In this document: positions 15,825 to 23,350 of the stretch, in pieces
Position numbering within the stretch: position 1 is the stretch's first letter
Layout: each line of letters starts with the position of its first letter
Assembly (NCBI GenBank): GCA_025141015.1
Contig: CP081098.1
Span: 481,001 to 545,000 of the forward strand
From: Rhodobacteraceae bacterium M382
GTDB taxonomy: Bacteria; Pseudomonadota; Alphaproteobacteria; Rhodobacterales; Rhodobacteraceae
Length of the DNA stretch: 64,000 nucleotides
Direction: 5' to 3'
The notes under the pieces: model-generated
Databases searched by the model: none
Seen by the model: only the letters and a program-made list of their open reading frames with translations
Told to the model about the DNA's origin: nothing
Made by a program: the position numbers and the translations under genes

Positions 15825-16430
15825 GTGAGCCGAGTTCTGTTTGACGCCGCATTGGACGCGGTGCGAGATTTTCACGCCAATATGCCCACCGTGGCGGGGT
15901 TTCAGGCGTGGCCGAATGATATCGCCTGGGCAGATCGGGATGGTCATGCGCTCCCCGTCGTGCAGCTGGTTCAGTCGGATCCGGGGGGACCTGCCGCTGA
16001 CGACGCAGAGGCCGGGCAGACCCGCAGGTTGCAGCAGGCGATCATGGCGCTGGCTCCGTATGTCGAATGGCGTCTGACCTATACCGAAGAAGAAGTCGGT
16101 GCCGATTTCCTGCAGCGGTTTGGGTGGTTTGAATTGGTCGGGCCCGATGGTCATTTCCATTCCACCCAAACGCGGATGACGGTCGGATACTGGGGGCGCG
16201 GGCTGTATTACCCGTGGCATGACCACGAACCCGAAGAGCTGTATTGCGTGGTGTCCGGAGAGGGTGTGTTCGAAGTGGACGGCGAACCGACACAGAAGTT
16301 GGGAGCCGGCCAAACCCGGTTGCACAGGACCTTTCAGCGACACGCGCTGACGACCGAGGAGCAGCCGATCCTGTGTTTCGTGGTGTGGCGCGGGGACGGA
16401 TTGGCGGATGATCCGCGTATGTCCAGCTGA
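15825..16430 (+). CDS. DMSP-lyase-type cupin (DddQ/DddL-like)
   Basis: A 201-residue single-domain cupin resembling bacterial dimethylsulfoniopropionate lyases, which release dimethyl sulfide and acrylate. Metal ligands of the barrel are visible: His132 and His134 in YYPWHDHEPEELY, Glu138, Tyr140, and His173 in FQRHALTT. The surrounding VVSGEGVFEVDGEP and FVVWRG segments also fit. The start is GTG 15825 because AAAGGAGG lies directly before it and the resulting length fits DddQ; a TTG at 15717 would add 36 unrelated residues. No acryloyl-CoA genes (acuI, prpE) are near, so a different cleavage substrate is possible. It is followed by a GntR gene, with a hairpin repeat between. Confidence 0.72.
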   Translation: MSRVLFDAALDAVRDFHANMPTVAGFQAWPNDIAWADRDGHALPVVQLVQSDPGGPAADDAEAGQTRRLQQAIMALAPYVEWRLTYTEEEVGADFLQRFGWFELVGPDGHFHSTQTRMTVGYWGRGLYYPWHDHEPEELYCVVSGEGVFEVDGEPTQKLGAGQTRLHRTFQRHALTTEEQPILCFVVWRGDGLADDPRMSS

Positions 16431-16441
16431 CAGGGGCCGGA

Positions 16442-16495
16442 CCCGGGGCTTGCCCCGGGCCAGGCCCAACGGGGATGGCTGCATCTGTGATGCAG
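16442..16495. repeat. Hairpin repeat, copy A (before the GntR gene)
   Basis: Two hairpins: CCCGGGGC/GCCCCGGG (16442-16449 with 16452-16459), then CTGCATC-TGT-GATGCAG (16479-16495). Between them lies GGCCCAACGG. The reverse complement of 17265-17320 has the same parts in the same order, so this is one half of an inverted pair around the GntR gene. Confidence 0.7.
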
Positions 16496-16582
16496 TCAGA
16501 CCGGGCGGGAGAGCCGCGAGGTGGTGTTCCGGTTTCCGGTCGGGCAGTCTATGGTTGCGGCAAAAGACAAGAAGGCATCCAG

Positions 16583-17233
16583 ATGGCGGGACAGACGGAA
16601 CAGGTTCTCAACGCGATTTTGCAGGACATCGAAGCGGGGCGGTTGCGTCCGGGATCGGCGCTGGACGAGGCCGATCTGGTCACGCGCCATGGTGTGTCAC
16701 GTACCCCGGTGCGCGAGGCGTTCATCCAGCTGGAAGCCATCGGATTGATCCGCCGGTTGCCGCGCAAGGGGGCGGTCCTGTTCAAGCCGACCCTGGAAGA
16801 GTTTCTGGCCATCCTCGAAGTGCATGCGCGGCTCGAAGGGCAGGCGGCGGGGTTGGCTGCCCGCAGGTTGTCACCCGAGCAGGCGGCTGATTTGGAGGCC
16901 GTTGTTGTCGCCTGCGAGGTTCACGCCCGTGACCTGGGCGACGGGGCACCGGACGCCTATTATCAGCTGAACCTGCGGTTTCATGCGACGGTTGCGATGG
17001 GGTCCGGCAACCCGTTTCTGGTCGAGATGATCAAAACCAATGCCCGCAAGCTGATGGCCTATTACCGCGCCCGATACCGATATCCGGGGTCTATTGCGCA
17101 ATCAGCCCGCGAACACCGCGAGATTGCAGAGCTGATTTTTGCGCATGACCGTGACGCGGCCGAAACGGCCATGATTGCGCATGTCCAGTTCGATCAGGTG
17201 ACGGTGATGGACCTGTTGGCGGCGCTGGGGTAA
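16583..17233 (+). CDS. GntR-family regulator, FadR/FCD subfamily
   Basis: A 216-residue regulator. The N-terminal winged helix (residues about 5-70) has the GntR signature GSALDEADLVTRHGVSRTPVREAF, of which LVTRHGVSRTPVREA is the recognition part. The C-terminal all-helical FCD domain shows the metal-binding pattern Asp/His (LNLRFHATVAMGSGNP, then AREHREIAELI). FCD members usually sense small organic acids. The start ATG 16583 has AGAAGG upstream; an earlier ATG at 16475 would add 36 atypical residues through the repeat. The location after the cupin suggests that it controls the cupin and perhaps the divergent GFA unit. The gene is bracketed by inverted repeats that contain GCATC/GATGC palindromes, which could also be binding sites. 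Confidence 0.85.
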   Translation: MAGQTEQVLNAILQDIEAGRLRPGSALDEADLVTRHGVSRTPVREAFIQLEAIGLIRRLPRKGAVLFKPTLEEFLAILEVHARLEGQAAGLAARRLSPEQAADLEAVVVACEVHARDLGDGAPDAYYQLNLRFHATVAMGSGNPFLVEMIKTNARKLMAYYRARYRYPGSIAQSAREHREIAELIFAHDRDAAETAMIAHVQFDQVTVMDLLAALG

Positions 17234-17264
17234 CCGCGACGGGGCGCTCCCGCCCGCGTGTTGC

Positions 17265-17320
17265 CGCATCTGCGATGCGTCACCCGCCGTTGGGCCGGGC
17301 AGCGCGCCCCAGGCGCGCTG
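17265..17320. repeat. Hairpin repeat, copy B (after the GntR gene), inverted relative to copy A
   Basis: CGCATC-TGC-GATGCG (17265-17279) and CAGCGCGCC-CCA-GGCGCGCTG (17300-17320), with CCGTTGGGCC between. Read on the minus strand this reproduces copy A: GC-rich hairpin, GGCCCAACGG, then GCATC/GATGC hairpin. The second stem could also terminate the two convergent genes. Confidence 0.7.
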
Positions 17321-17336
17321 TGTCAGCGCCTCTGGA

Positions 17337-18041
17337 TCAGGACGCGTGTTCGAAAAACCGTGCGACGCTTTCGGCAAAGGCCTGTTGATCCGCCATTTCG
17401 GACAGGGAGGCGCGCGCACGATCATGGGCCTCTGGTCCCAGGGTGTCGCGCAATTCATCGGTCAAGGCGGCGATAAACCCGGGGTCCATTTCCGGGTGAT
17501 GCTGTGTCGTGTAGATATGCTGCCCCCGGGCAAACCCGGTGATCGTCTCGCCGGAGGTCGCAATGGTTTGAACATCCGGCGGCAAGGTGCTGACCTGTTC
17601 GACATGCGAGCCATAGAGACGCAATTCGTCCGGCAAATCGCGTGCCCATGGCGGGCGGGCGCAGACCCGGTTGCGGGTCAGCCCGTGCACCCAACCCTGT
17701 GGGTTATGGTCCAACGTCCCGCCCAGGGCGACCGCGATTGCCTGATGTCCGAAACAGGCACCAAACATGGGCAATTTTTGTGCGTCCATCTCGCGGATCA
17801 GGCCCAGAAGCTGGTCCACCCAGGGCTCCCCGGACCGGACCGATGCCGGGCTGCCGGTGATCATGACCCCGTCGAATTTCGTGACATCATCCGGGAAAAT
17901 GCCGTCTTTGACCGCAAACACCGCACAGGTCCAATCGGGGCGTACCAATTGCACCAGATTGGTGAATTTTTCCCCGTCCTTGGGGTGGCGTTGGGCAAAA
18001 TCGCTTTCATCTGTGTTGGTCATCAGAATTGCCAAGTGCAT
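17337..18041 (-). CDS. Class I glutamine amidotransferase-like protein
   Basis: A 234-residue GATase1 domain protein resembling GMP-synthase-type amidotransferases. The nucleophile Cys is in GACFGHQ (near residue 96), and the His/Glu pair is in TTQHHPEMD (near residues 183-188), so the triad is complete. There is no synthase domain. Free-standing members act as glutaminases or gamma-glutamyl hydrolases; in aniline and alkylamine catabolism such a protein works beside a glutamine-synthetase-like ligase. A ligase of that type lies at 19473 with a P450 between, which supports an amine role here (inference). It is divergent from the P450 across an AT-rich 82-bp promoter region. Confidence 0.82.
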   Translation of the reverse strand: MHLAILMTNTDESDFAQRHPKDGEKFTNLVQLVRPDWTCAVFAVKDGIFPDDVTKFDGVMITGSPASVRSGEPWVDQLLGLIREMDAQKLPMFGACFGHQAIAVALGGTLDHNPQGWVHGLTRNRVCARPPWARDLPDELRLYGSHVEQVSTLPPDVQTIATSGETITGFARGQHIYTTQHHPEMDPGFIAALTDELRDTLGPEAHDRARASLSEMADQQAFAESVARFFEHAS

Positions 18042-18123
18042 GATTTTGTTTCAGCCTTTTTAGTTTACATATTTAAGCGTCTCTTTAATATACACAAGGC
18101 AAGCATCTACGGGAAGCCCTTCA

Positions 18124-19383
18124 ATGACCATCTGGACACCAAATGACGACGGATTTGCCGACCTGAGCAGCCACGACAGCTTTGCCAATGGAGCACCGCA
18201 CAACACGTTCGCCCGGTTGCGGCGCGAGGATCCGCTGCATTGGACGGACTATCCGGACGGCGAGAATTTCTGGTCTGTGACCCGGTATGACGACATCACC
18301 GTGATGAATAAGAACACCGAGGTTTTTTCGTCGGCCCGCGGCATTCGGATGGAGGATCAGACCTATGAGGAGTATCTGGCCCGGCGGACCTTTCAGGAGA
18401 CCGACCCGCCCGATCACACCAAGGTCCGGATGAAGCTGCTCAAGGCGTTTTCAAACACGGTGATGCAGCAATACGAAGACGAAATCCGCACGCTGTGCGG
18501 TGAAATCCTGGACCAGGCGTTGGAAAAGGAAACCTTTGACGCGACCAAGGAAATCGCCCGCCAATTGCCGATGCGGATGTTGGGGCGGATTGTCGGTTTG
18601 CCGGATGAGGATCTGCCGTGGTTGGTGGAAAAAGGTGATGCGCTGATCGCCAATACCGACCCGGATTTCACCAGCCATGTGATGGACAAGCTGAAGACCG
18701 ACGAATTCCGGATGATGCCGTTCAACTCTCCTGCAGGGGCCGAATTGTTTGTCTATGCCAAAGAGCTGATGGCGAAAAAGGAAAGAACCGGAGATACGTC
18801 CGGTGTTCTGCACATGATCCTGCAACCGGCCAAGGATGGATCGGTCATCACGGAAACCGAATTCCGCAACTTCTTTTGCCTGGTCGTGGCGGCCGGAAAT
18901 GACACCACGCGATATGCGATTGCCGCCGGGATTCAGGCCATGTGCCATCAGCCCGAGTTGCTGAAGCAGATGCGGGAAGGTGGCGATATCTGGGACACGA
19001 TGGCCGATGAGGTGATCCGATGGGCGACGCCGGCGCTGTATTTCCGCCGCACGGCCACGCAGGATTACGAGATGCACGGCAAAACCATCCGTGCCGGGGA
19101 CAAGGTGCTGTATTGGTTCGTGTCGGCCAACCGGGATGACACCAAATTTGACGATCCTTTTCGGGTGGACCTGCGCCGGTCGCCAAACCGTCATCTGTCA
19201 TTCGGTCAATTCGGTCCGCACGTCTGTCTGGGAATGTGGTTGGCCCGCCTTGAGGTGCGTGTCTTGTTTCAGGAGCTGTCCAAACGCATCCGCCATATCG
19301 AAGCGGCCGGACCACACAAGTTCCTGCGGTCGAACTTTGTCGGTGGTATCAAGGAATTGCCGGTCCATGTGCGGCGCGTATAA
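18124..19383 (+). CDS. Cytochrome P450 with atypical heme-binding loop
   Basis: A 419-residue soluble bacterial P450 monooxygenase. The I-helix oxygen-activation motif AAGNDTTR (near residues 257-264), the K-helix pair in DEVIRWATP (Glu and Arg), and the heme Cys in the segment FGQFGPHVCLGMWLA (encoded from 19201) are clear. The heme loop has one residue more than the usual F-G-x-G-x-H-x-C, reading FG-Q-FGPHVC, so the Phe seven places before Cys is Gly. Codons around this point read cleanly, so it is not an obvious frameshift. No ferredoxin or reductase gene is adjacent. Neighbours (amidotransferase and glutamine-synthetase-like ligase) suggest oxidation of an N-containing or gamma-glutamylated substrate (inference). 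Confidence 0.92.
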   Translation: MTIWTPNDDGFADLSSHDSFANGAPHNTFARLRREDPLHWTDYPDGENFWSVTRYDDITVMNKNTEVFSSARGIRMEDQTYEEYLARRTFQETDPPDHTKVRMKLLKAFSNTVMQQYEDEIRTLCGEILDQALEKETFDATKEIARQLPMRMLGRIVGLPDEDLPWLVEKGDALIANTDPDFTSHVMDKLKTDEFRMMPFNSPAGAELFVYAKELMAKKERTGDTSGVLHMILQPAKDGSVITETEFRNFFCLVVAAGNDTTRYAIAAGIQAMCHQPELLKQMREGGDIWDTMADEVIRWATPALYFRRTATQDYEMHGKTIRAGDKVLYWFVSANRDDTKFDDPFRVDLRRSPNRHLSFGQFGPHVCLGMWLARLEVRVLFQELSKRIRHIEAAGPHKFLRSNFVGGIKELPVHVRRV

Positions 19384-19427
19384 AATCGTCGCCACAATAT
19401 AATGAATATGTTAAGTTAAGAGATCCG

Positions 19428-19441
19428 CCAAGAGGTCTTGG
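19428..19441. promoter_or_regulatory. Palindrome in the leader of the glutamine-synthetase-like gene
   Basis: CCAAGA-GG-TCTTGG, perfect 6-bp arms, 31 bp before the start codon. A related CCCAAGAGG lies at 19448-19456. It may be an operator or an mRNA structure. Confidence 0.35.
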
Positions 19442-19472
19442 ACTTTGCCCAAGAGGAAGAGGACATCATACC

Positions 19473-20762
19473 ATGAAAACCCGGCTGCGCGCGCTGTTCT
19501 GCGACCATCTCAGCATCATGCGGGGCAAATACCTGCCCAACTCAAAAATCGGAGACGGCAGCACCCGGTTCTGCCGGTCCACGTTTGGCGTGCATTATGA
19601 CCGCGACCTGTTGGATGCGCCCGGCGCAATGATGAAACAGGGTTTGCCGGACATGGAGCTGATCTGGCGTCATGATGACATCCGGGACAGTTGGCATGAG
19701 GCGACCCAGATTGTGTTGGGTGATCTTTATGACGATGCCGGGGAACCGCTGTCGCTGTGCCCAAGGGGGGCGTTGAAACGGGCCGTTGCAGGCTGGGAAG
19801 CCAAAGGGTTGACGCCCAAGGTTGGAATCGAGCTCGAGGCCTTTGCGCTGCAGGCCGACGACAATGGCCGGTTGGTCCCCTATGATGCGCCAGGTGGTGG
19901 CGTTTACGGGACCGGCCCGTTTGCCGACCCGCTGCGGTTCAATGACCGGATCTGGGCGATGGCCGATCAGATGGGCTTTTCGTTGGAAATGATCACAGCG
20001 GAATTTGACAGCCCGCAGTTCGAATATGTTCTGACCTTTGGCGATGCGGTCAAGGCGGTGGACGACATCGTGCTGTTCCGGCTGATGGCACGGGAAATCG
20101 CGCTGGAATACGGCATTGTCCTGACATTCATGCCCAAACCCATTGCCGAAGCAGGCGGTTCGGGGATGCACATCAACCTGTCCTTTGCCGATGAATCCGG
20201 TGGCAATGCCCTGTCATCAGGCACGCTGGGTGGGCCCGAGCATATGAATGATCTTGCCCGTGGGTGTCTGGCCGGGCTGATCCACCATCACCAGGGGCTC
20301 GCAGGGTTGATCGCCCCGACGGCCAATTCCTATATGCGTCTCCAGCCCGGATCGCTGTCCGGATACTGGCAGAACTGGGGCGGTGACCATCGCAATGTCA
20401 CCACGCGGATCAGCTCCGAAGGTGGGGCCAAGGCGCGGCTCGAGCATCGTATGGCGGATGCGTCGTCGAACCCCTATACCTCTGTTGCAGCCGTGTTGCA
20501 TGCAGCGCGATTGGGGATCGAAAATGGCCATAAATTGCCGCCGATGGAAACCGGGGACGGCTTTGATCGCACAGACGCCAAGACCGGAACAGCGATTGAT
20601 CTGAGAGGGGCGGTGGCCGATCTGGAACGCGACAGCGCGTTGACCGAGGCCGTCGGGGCGGACCTGTGTGCCAATCATGTTTTCATGAAGCAAAAGGAAG
20701 TCCGCAAGACCCGGGATCTCGAAGGAGATGCGTTGCGCGATTTTTATGTCTACTTCATCTGA
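19473..20762 (+). CDS. Glutamine synthetase-like gamma-glutamyl ligase
   Basis: A 429-residue member of the glutamine synthetase superfamily. Catalytic-domain landmarks are GIELEAFAL (first metal Glu, near residue 124), ITAEFDSPQFEYVLTFGDA, the GGSGMHINLSF nucleotide/metal loop (near residue 229), and LEHRMADASSNPY (Arg and substrate loop). It lacks the highly conserved central features of nitrogen-assimilating GlnA and looks like PuuA/IpuC-type ligases that attach glutamate to an amine. The start ATG 19473 follows GAGGAAGAGG. It sits downstream of the P450 and near a class I amidotransferase, a set like that of amine degradation clusters. The precise amine is unknown. Confidence 0.82.
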   Translation: MKTRLRALFCDHLSIMRGKYLPNSKIGDGSTRFCRSTFGVHYDRDLLDAPGAMMKQGLPDMELIWRHDDIRDSWHEATQIVLGDLYDDAGEPLSLCPRGALKRAVAGWEAKGLTPKVGIELEAFALQADDNGRLVPYDAPGGGVYGTGPFADPLRFNDRIWAMADQMGFSLEMITAEFDSPQFEYVLTFGDAVKAVDDIVLFRLMAREIALEYGIVLTFMPKPIAEAGGSGMHINLSFADESGGNALSSGTLGGPEHMNDLARGCLAGLIHHHQGLAGLIAPTANSYMRLQPGSLSGYWQNWGGDHRNVTTRISSEGGAKARLEHRMADASSNPYTSVAAVLHAARLGIENGHKLPPMETGDGFDRTDAKTGTAIDLRGAVADLERDSALTEAVGADLCANHVFMKQKEVRKTRDLEGDALRDFYVYFI

Positions 20763-20790
20763 GCGCGCGTTGCGGGTGTGTTGAAAGCCT

Positions 20791-20820
20791 GTGGTGGCCT
20801 GTGGTGGTCAGTGGTGGCCT
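20791..20820. repeat. 10-bp tandem repeat, three units
   Basis: GTGGTGGCCT, GTGGTGGTCA, GTGGTGGCCT in a row, 28 bp after the ligase stop codon; a GCCGCCAC arm about 10 bp further right could pair with a unit to make a terminator-like stem. Confidence 0.6.
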
Positions 20821-20960
20821 GTGCGAAGGCCGCCACAGTCGAGATGATTTTTGACCAGCCCATTTCTAATTCTTGCATTCAAACCGCCAGCGCTCAGAGT
20901 GTCTTGACAGCAAATCCCCCGGCATAAGGTGGGAAGAGAAGCAGTGAAAGGGACCTGAGC

Positions 20961-21671
20961 ATGTCCAGCCAATCAGTGGAAATACCTGCGAGCGAAGAAA
21001 TCGCGGCCGAATGCCTGGGCGTCAAAGTGCCCATGTCTCAATATCTGCATGAAAATCGGATCGAACGCATAAATTCGGCCGAATACGAAGGTCAGGAAAT
21101 TCGCGGATCCCTGCATGTGGTGGGCGAAGAGGATGTGGTTCTGGAAATCGGCGCTGGCATTGGGTTGGTCGGTGCAGTGGTGGCAACCAATTGCCTGCCC
21201 AAGGCGGTCCACAGCTTTGAGGCCAACCCCGAACTGATCCCGGAGATCGAGCGTTTGTATCGGGTCAACGGGTTGGAGGGGGTGATCTCTGTGCGCAACA
21301 CCGTTCTGCTCAGCGCAGCCGATCGTCCCGACAGTATCCAGTTTCACCTGCGCAACAGTTATCTGGGGTCGTCCCTGGTCGAAGCCGCTGGTCGTATCCG
21401 TAAAACCGTTGATGTCCCCACGGCCAGCTTTGCCGAGGTATGTGCGGATCTGAAGCCGACCGTGTTGGTGATGGACATTGAGGGCGGCGAACAGGAACTG
21501 CTGCGCCATGCGGACCTGTCCGGGTTTCGGGCGGTCGTGTTAGAGTTCCATCCCAAGGCCTATGGCATTGAGGGCATGCGCGAGTGCAAGAAGATCCTGA
21601 CGGATGCCGGGTTTGAGCGGGTCAACGAAAAATCCACTCGTACCGTCTGGACCTGCGTCCGTCCCGCGTAG
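20961..21671 (+). CDS. FkbM-family methyltransferase
   Basis: A 236-residue SAM-dependent O-methyltransferase-like protein. The glycine-rich SAM loop appears as VLEIGAGIGLVGAVVA near residues 59-74, then HSFEANPELIPEIERL with the acidic ribose-binding residue, and the later LVMDIEGGEQELL motif that is characteristic of FkbM. Members methylate hydroxyls of sugars, polyketides or glycolipids. It stands alone between the ligase and a convergent aminotransferase, so its substrate cannot be read from context. Start ATG 20961 has AAAGGGACC upstream. Confidence 0.85.
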   Translation: MSSQSVEIPASEEIAAECLGVKVPMSQYLHENRIERINSAEYEGQEIRGSLHVVGEEDVVLEIGAGIGLVGAVVATNCLPKAVHSFEANPELIPEIERLYRVNGLEGVISVRNTVLLSAADRPDSIQFHLRNSYLGSSLVEAAGRIRKTVDVPTASFAEVCADLKPTVLVMDIEGGEQELLRHADLSGFRAVVLEFHPKAYGIEGMRECKKILTDAGFERVNEKSTRTVWTCVRPA

Positions 21672-21823
21672 CTGTTGCCAGATGGCGCGCCTGCGGCGCA
21701 AGACGGTATCTCGTCGTTGCCCTTTGGGCGCCTCCTCGGGTTGGCACGGCGTGTCGACGGTGCGGGAGAATCCGGCTCCGGTTCTTCTCCTGGCCACAAA
21801 TATCCCGGGGTGAATTGGTCTGT

Positions 21824-21874
21824 GGGCCAAGGGGGCCAAGGGGGCCAAGAGGGGCTAAGAGGGGCCAAGAGGGG
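21824..21874 (+). repeat. G-run tandem repeat, potential G-quadruplex
   Basis: Six runs of 3-5 G separated by 4-6 bases (CCAA, CTAAGA, CCAAGA) at 21824-26, 21831-35, 21840-44, 21851-54, 21861-64 and 21871-74. It lies in the 270-bp gap between convergent FkbM and aminotransferase genes, a gap in which no gene is visible. Confidence 0.7.
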
Positions 21875-21941
21875 CGGCGCCCTTCCTGGCCTATGATCAT
21901 GAGTGCAATCACCTGCGAGACTGTGCAGGCAGTCGGCTGTG

Positions 21942-23300
21942 TCAGCCTGTGATCGCGGCAAGCCCGGCGTCCAGCGCATCCAGGATCACCGAGGCGTCTT
22001 CCCGGGTCAGGACCAGAGGCGGGGACAGGATGATATTGGGACCTGACACCCGAACCATTGCGCCATTGTGATAGGCGACCTCCTGCACGGTTGCGATTGT
22101 CTTTTTGTCGATCGGGGATTTGGTTTCGCGATCGGACACCAGTTCCATGGCGCACATCAACCCGTGGCCACCGCGCACATCTCCGATGGCGTCGTGTTTG
22201 GCCTGAAGCGCCAGAAGTCCCTGGTGCAGCTGTTCGCCACGGGCGGTCGCATTTTCCGGCACGTTGAGGCGTTGGGTTTCGGCCAGACAGGCCAGGGCTG
22301 CTGCCGCGCCGACGGGGTGGCCGGAGTAGGTATAGCCATGTCCAATGGCTGCTTTGCCGCTGGCATCCTGTTCAAAGGTTTCGGCCACCTGTTCGGCGAT
22401 CATCACGGCACCGAACGGGAAATACCCATTGGTGATTGCCTTGGCGGTGCACATGAAGTCAGGCTGAACGCCCCAATGACGGGATCCGCTCCAGCTGCCG
22501 GTGCGGCCAAAGGCGGTAATGACCTCATCCGCGATCAGCAGGATGCCGTTCCTTGTGCAGATGTCGCGCACACCGGGCATGAAGCTTGGATGGGGGGGGA
22601 TGACGCCACCCGCCCCCAGGATCGGCTCCATGATCATCGCGGCAATGGTGCCTGCCCCCTGAAACGCGATTTCGTCCTCGAGCGCCTGCAGGCAGAGCTG
22701 TGCCAGGCGCTGAGGGTCGGTTTCGTTGAATGGGTTGCGATACGTGTAAGGGGCCGGAATGTGGTAACACCCCGGAAGAAGCGGTTCGTATTGGGTCCGG
22801 AAATTTGCATTTCCGTTGACTGAGGCACCGCCCATGTGGGTGCCGTGATACCCTTTTTTCAGGCTCAGGAATTTGACGCGCCCGGTATCGCCGCGGATCT
22901 TGTGGTACTGGCGTGCCAGGCGCAGGGCGGTTTCCACGGAATCCGATCCACCCGACGTATAGAACGCGCGGGTCAACCCGTCGGGTTCAAAGAATGTGCG
23001 CAACTCTTCGGACAGCTGGATGACCTTGTCATTGGTCGTGCCGCGAAAGATCGAGTAATAGGGCAGCGTGTCCAGCTGCGCGGCGATGGCATCCTTGATC
23101 GGTTGGCAGGAAAAGCCGAGGTTCACGTTCCACAAACCGCCAACGCCATCGACGACTTCGTGGCCATCCACGTCCTTGATCCGGACACCTGATGCCCCGG
23201 TGACGATGGTGGGTGGGTTGGCGTGACTGTCGGCGGGGTGGGCCATGGGGTGCCAGACGGATCGGGCATTCATCTCTTTGAGGAAATTGGAGTCTTTCAT
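21942..23300 (-). CDS. Class III omega-amino acid/amine:pyruvate aminotransferase
   Basis: A 452-residue PLP-dependent transaminase. The PLP-phosphate loop YTSGGSDSVETAL (near residue 115), the LKKGYHGTHMGGASVNG segment, the cofactor Asp in LIADEVITAFGRTG, and the Schiff-base Lys in CTAKAITNGYFPFGAV (near residue 286) are all present. Sequence style fits beta-alanine/taurine/amine:pyruvate transaminases, which turn a terminal amine into an aldehyde. An aldehyde dehydrogenase lies at 27328, which would finish such a route. Start ATG 23300 follows GGAGC. It is followed 50 bp upstream by an IclR regulator in the same direction. Confidence 0.9.
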   Translation of the reverse strand: MKDSNFLKEMNARSVWHPMAHPADSHANPPTIVTGASGVRIKDVDGHEVVDGVGGLWNVNLGFSCQPIKDAIAAQLDTLPYYSIFRGTTNDKVIQLSEELRTFFEPDGLTRAFYTSGGSDSVETALRLARQYHKIRGDTGRVKFLSLKKGYHGTHMGGASVNGNANFRTQYEPLLPGCYHIPAPYTYRNPFNETDPQRLAQLCLQALEDEIAFQGAGTIAAMIMEPILGAGGVIPPHPSFMPGVRDICTRNGILLIADEVITAFGRTGSWSGSRHWGVQPDFMCTAKAITNGYFPFGAVMIAEQVAETFEQDASGKAAIGHGYTYSGHPVGAAAALACLAETQRLNVPENATARGEQLHQGLLALQAKHDAIGDVRGGHGLMCAMELVSDRETKSPIDKKTIATVQEVAYHNGAMVRVSGPNIILSPPLVLTREDASVILDALDAGLAAITG

Positions 23301-23350
23301 GTGTCTTGCTCCTGTCGGCGACCCGGTTACGGACCGCGTGGGGGTGGGGG

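Noticed and set aside
20760..20960. Possible small RNA or CRISPR-like repeat after the ligase gene
   Set aside because: Only three contiguous 10-bp units without spacers; no CRISPR architecture or Cas genes.
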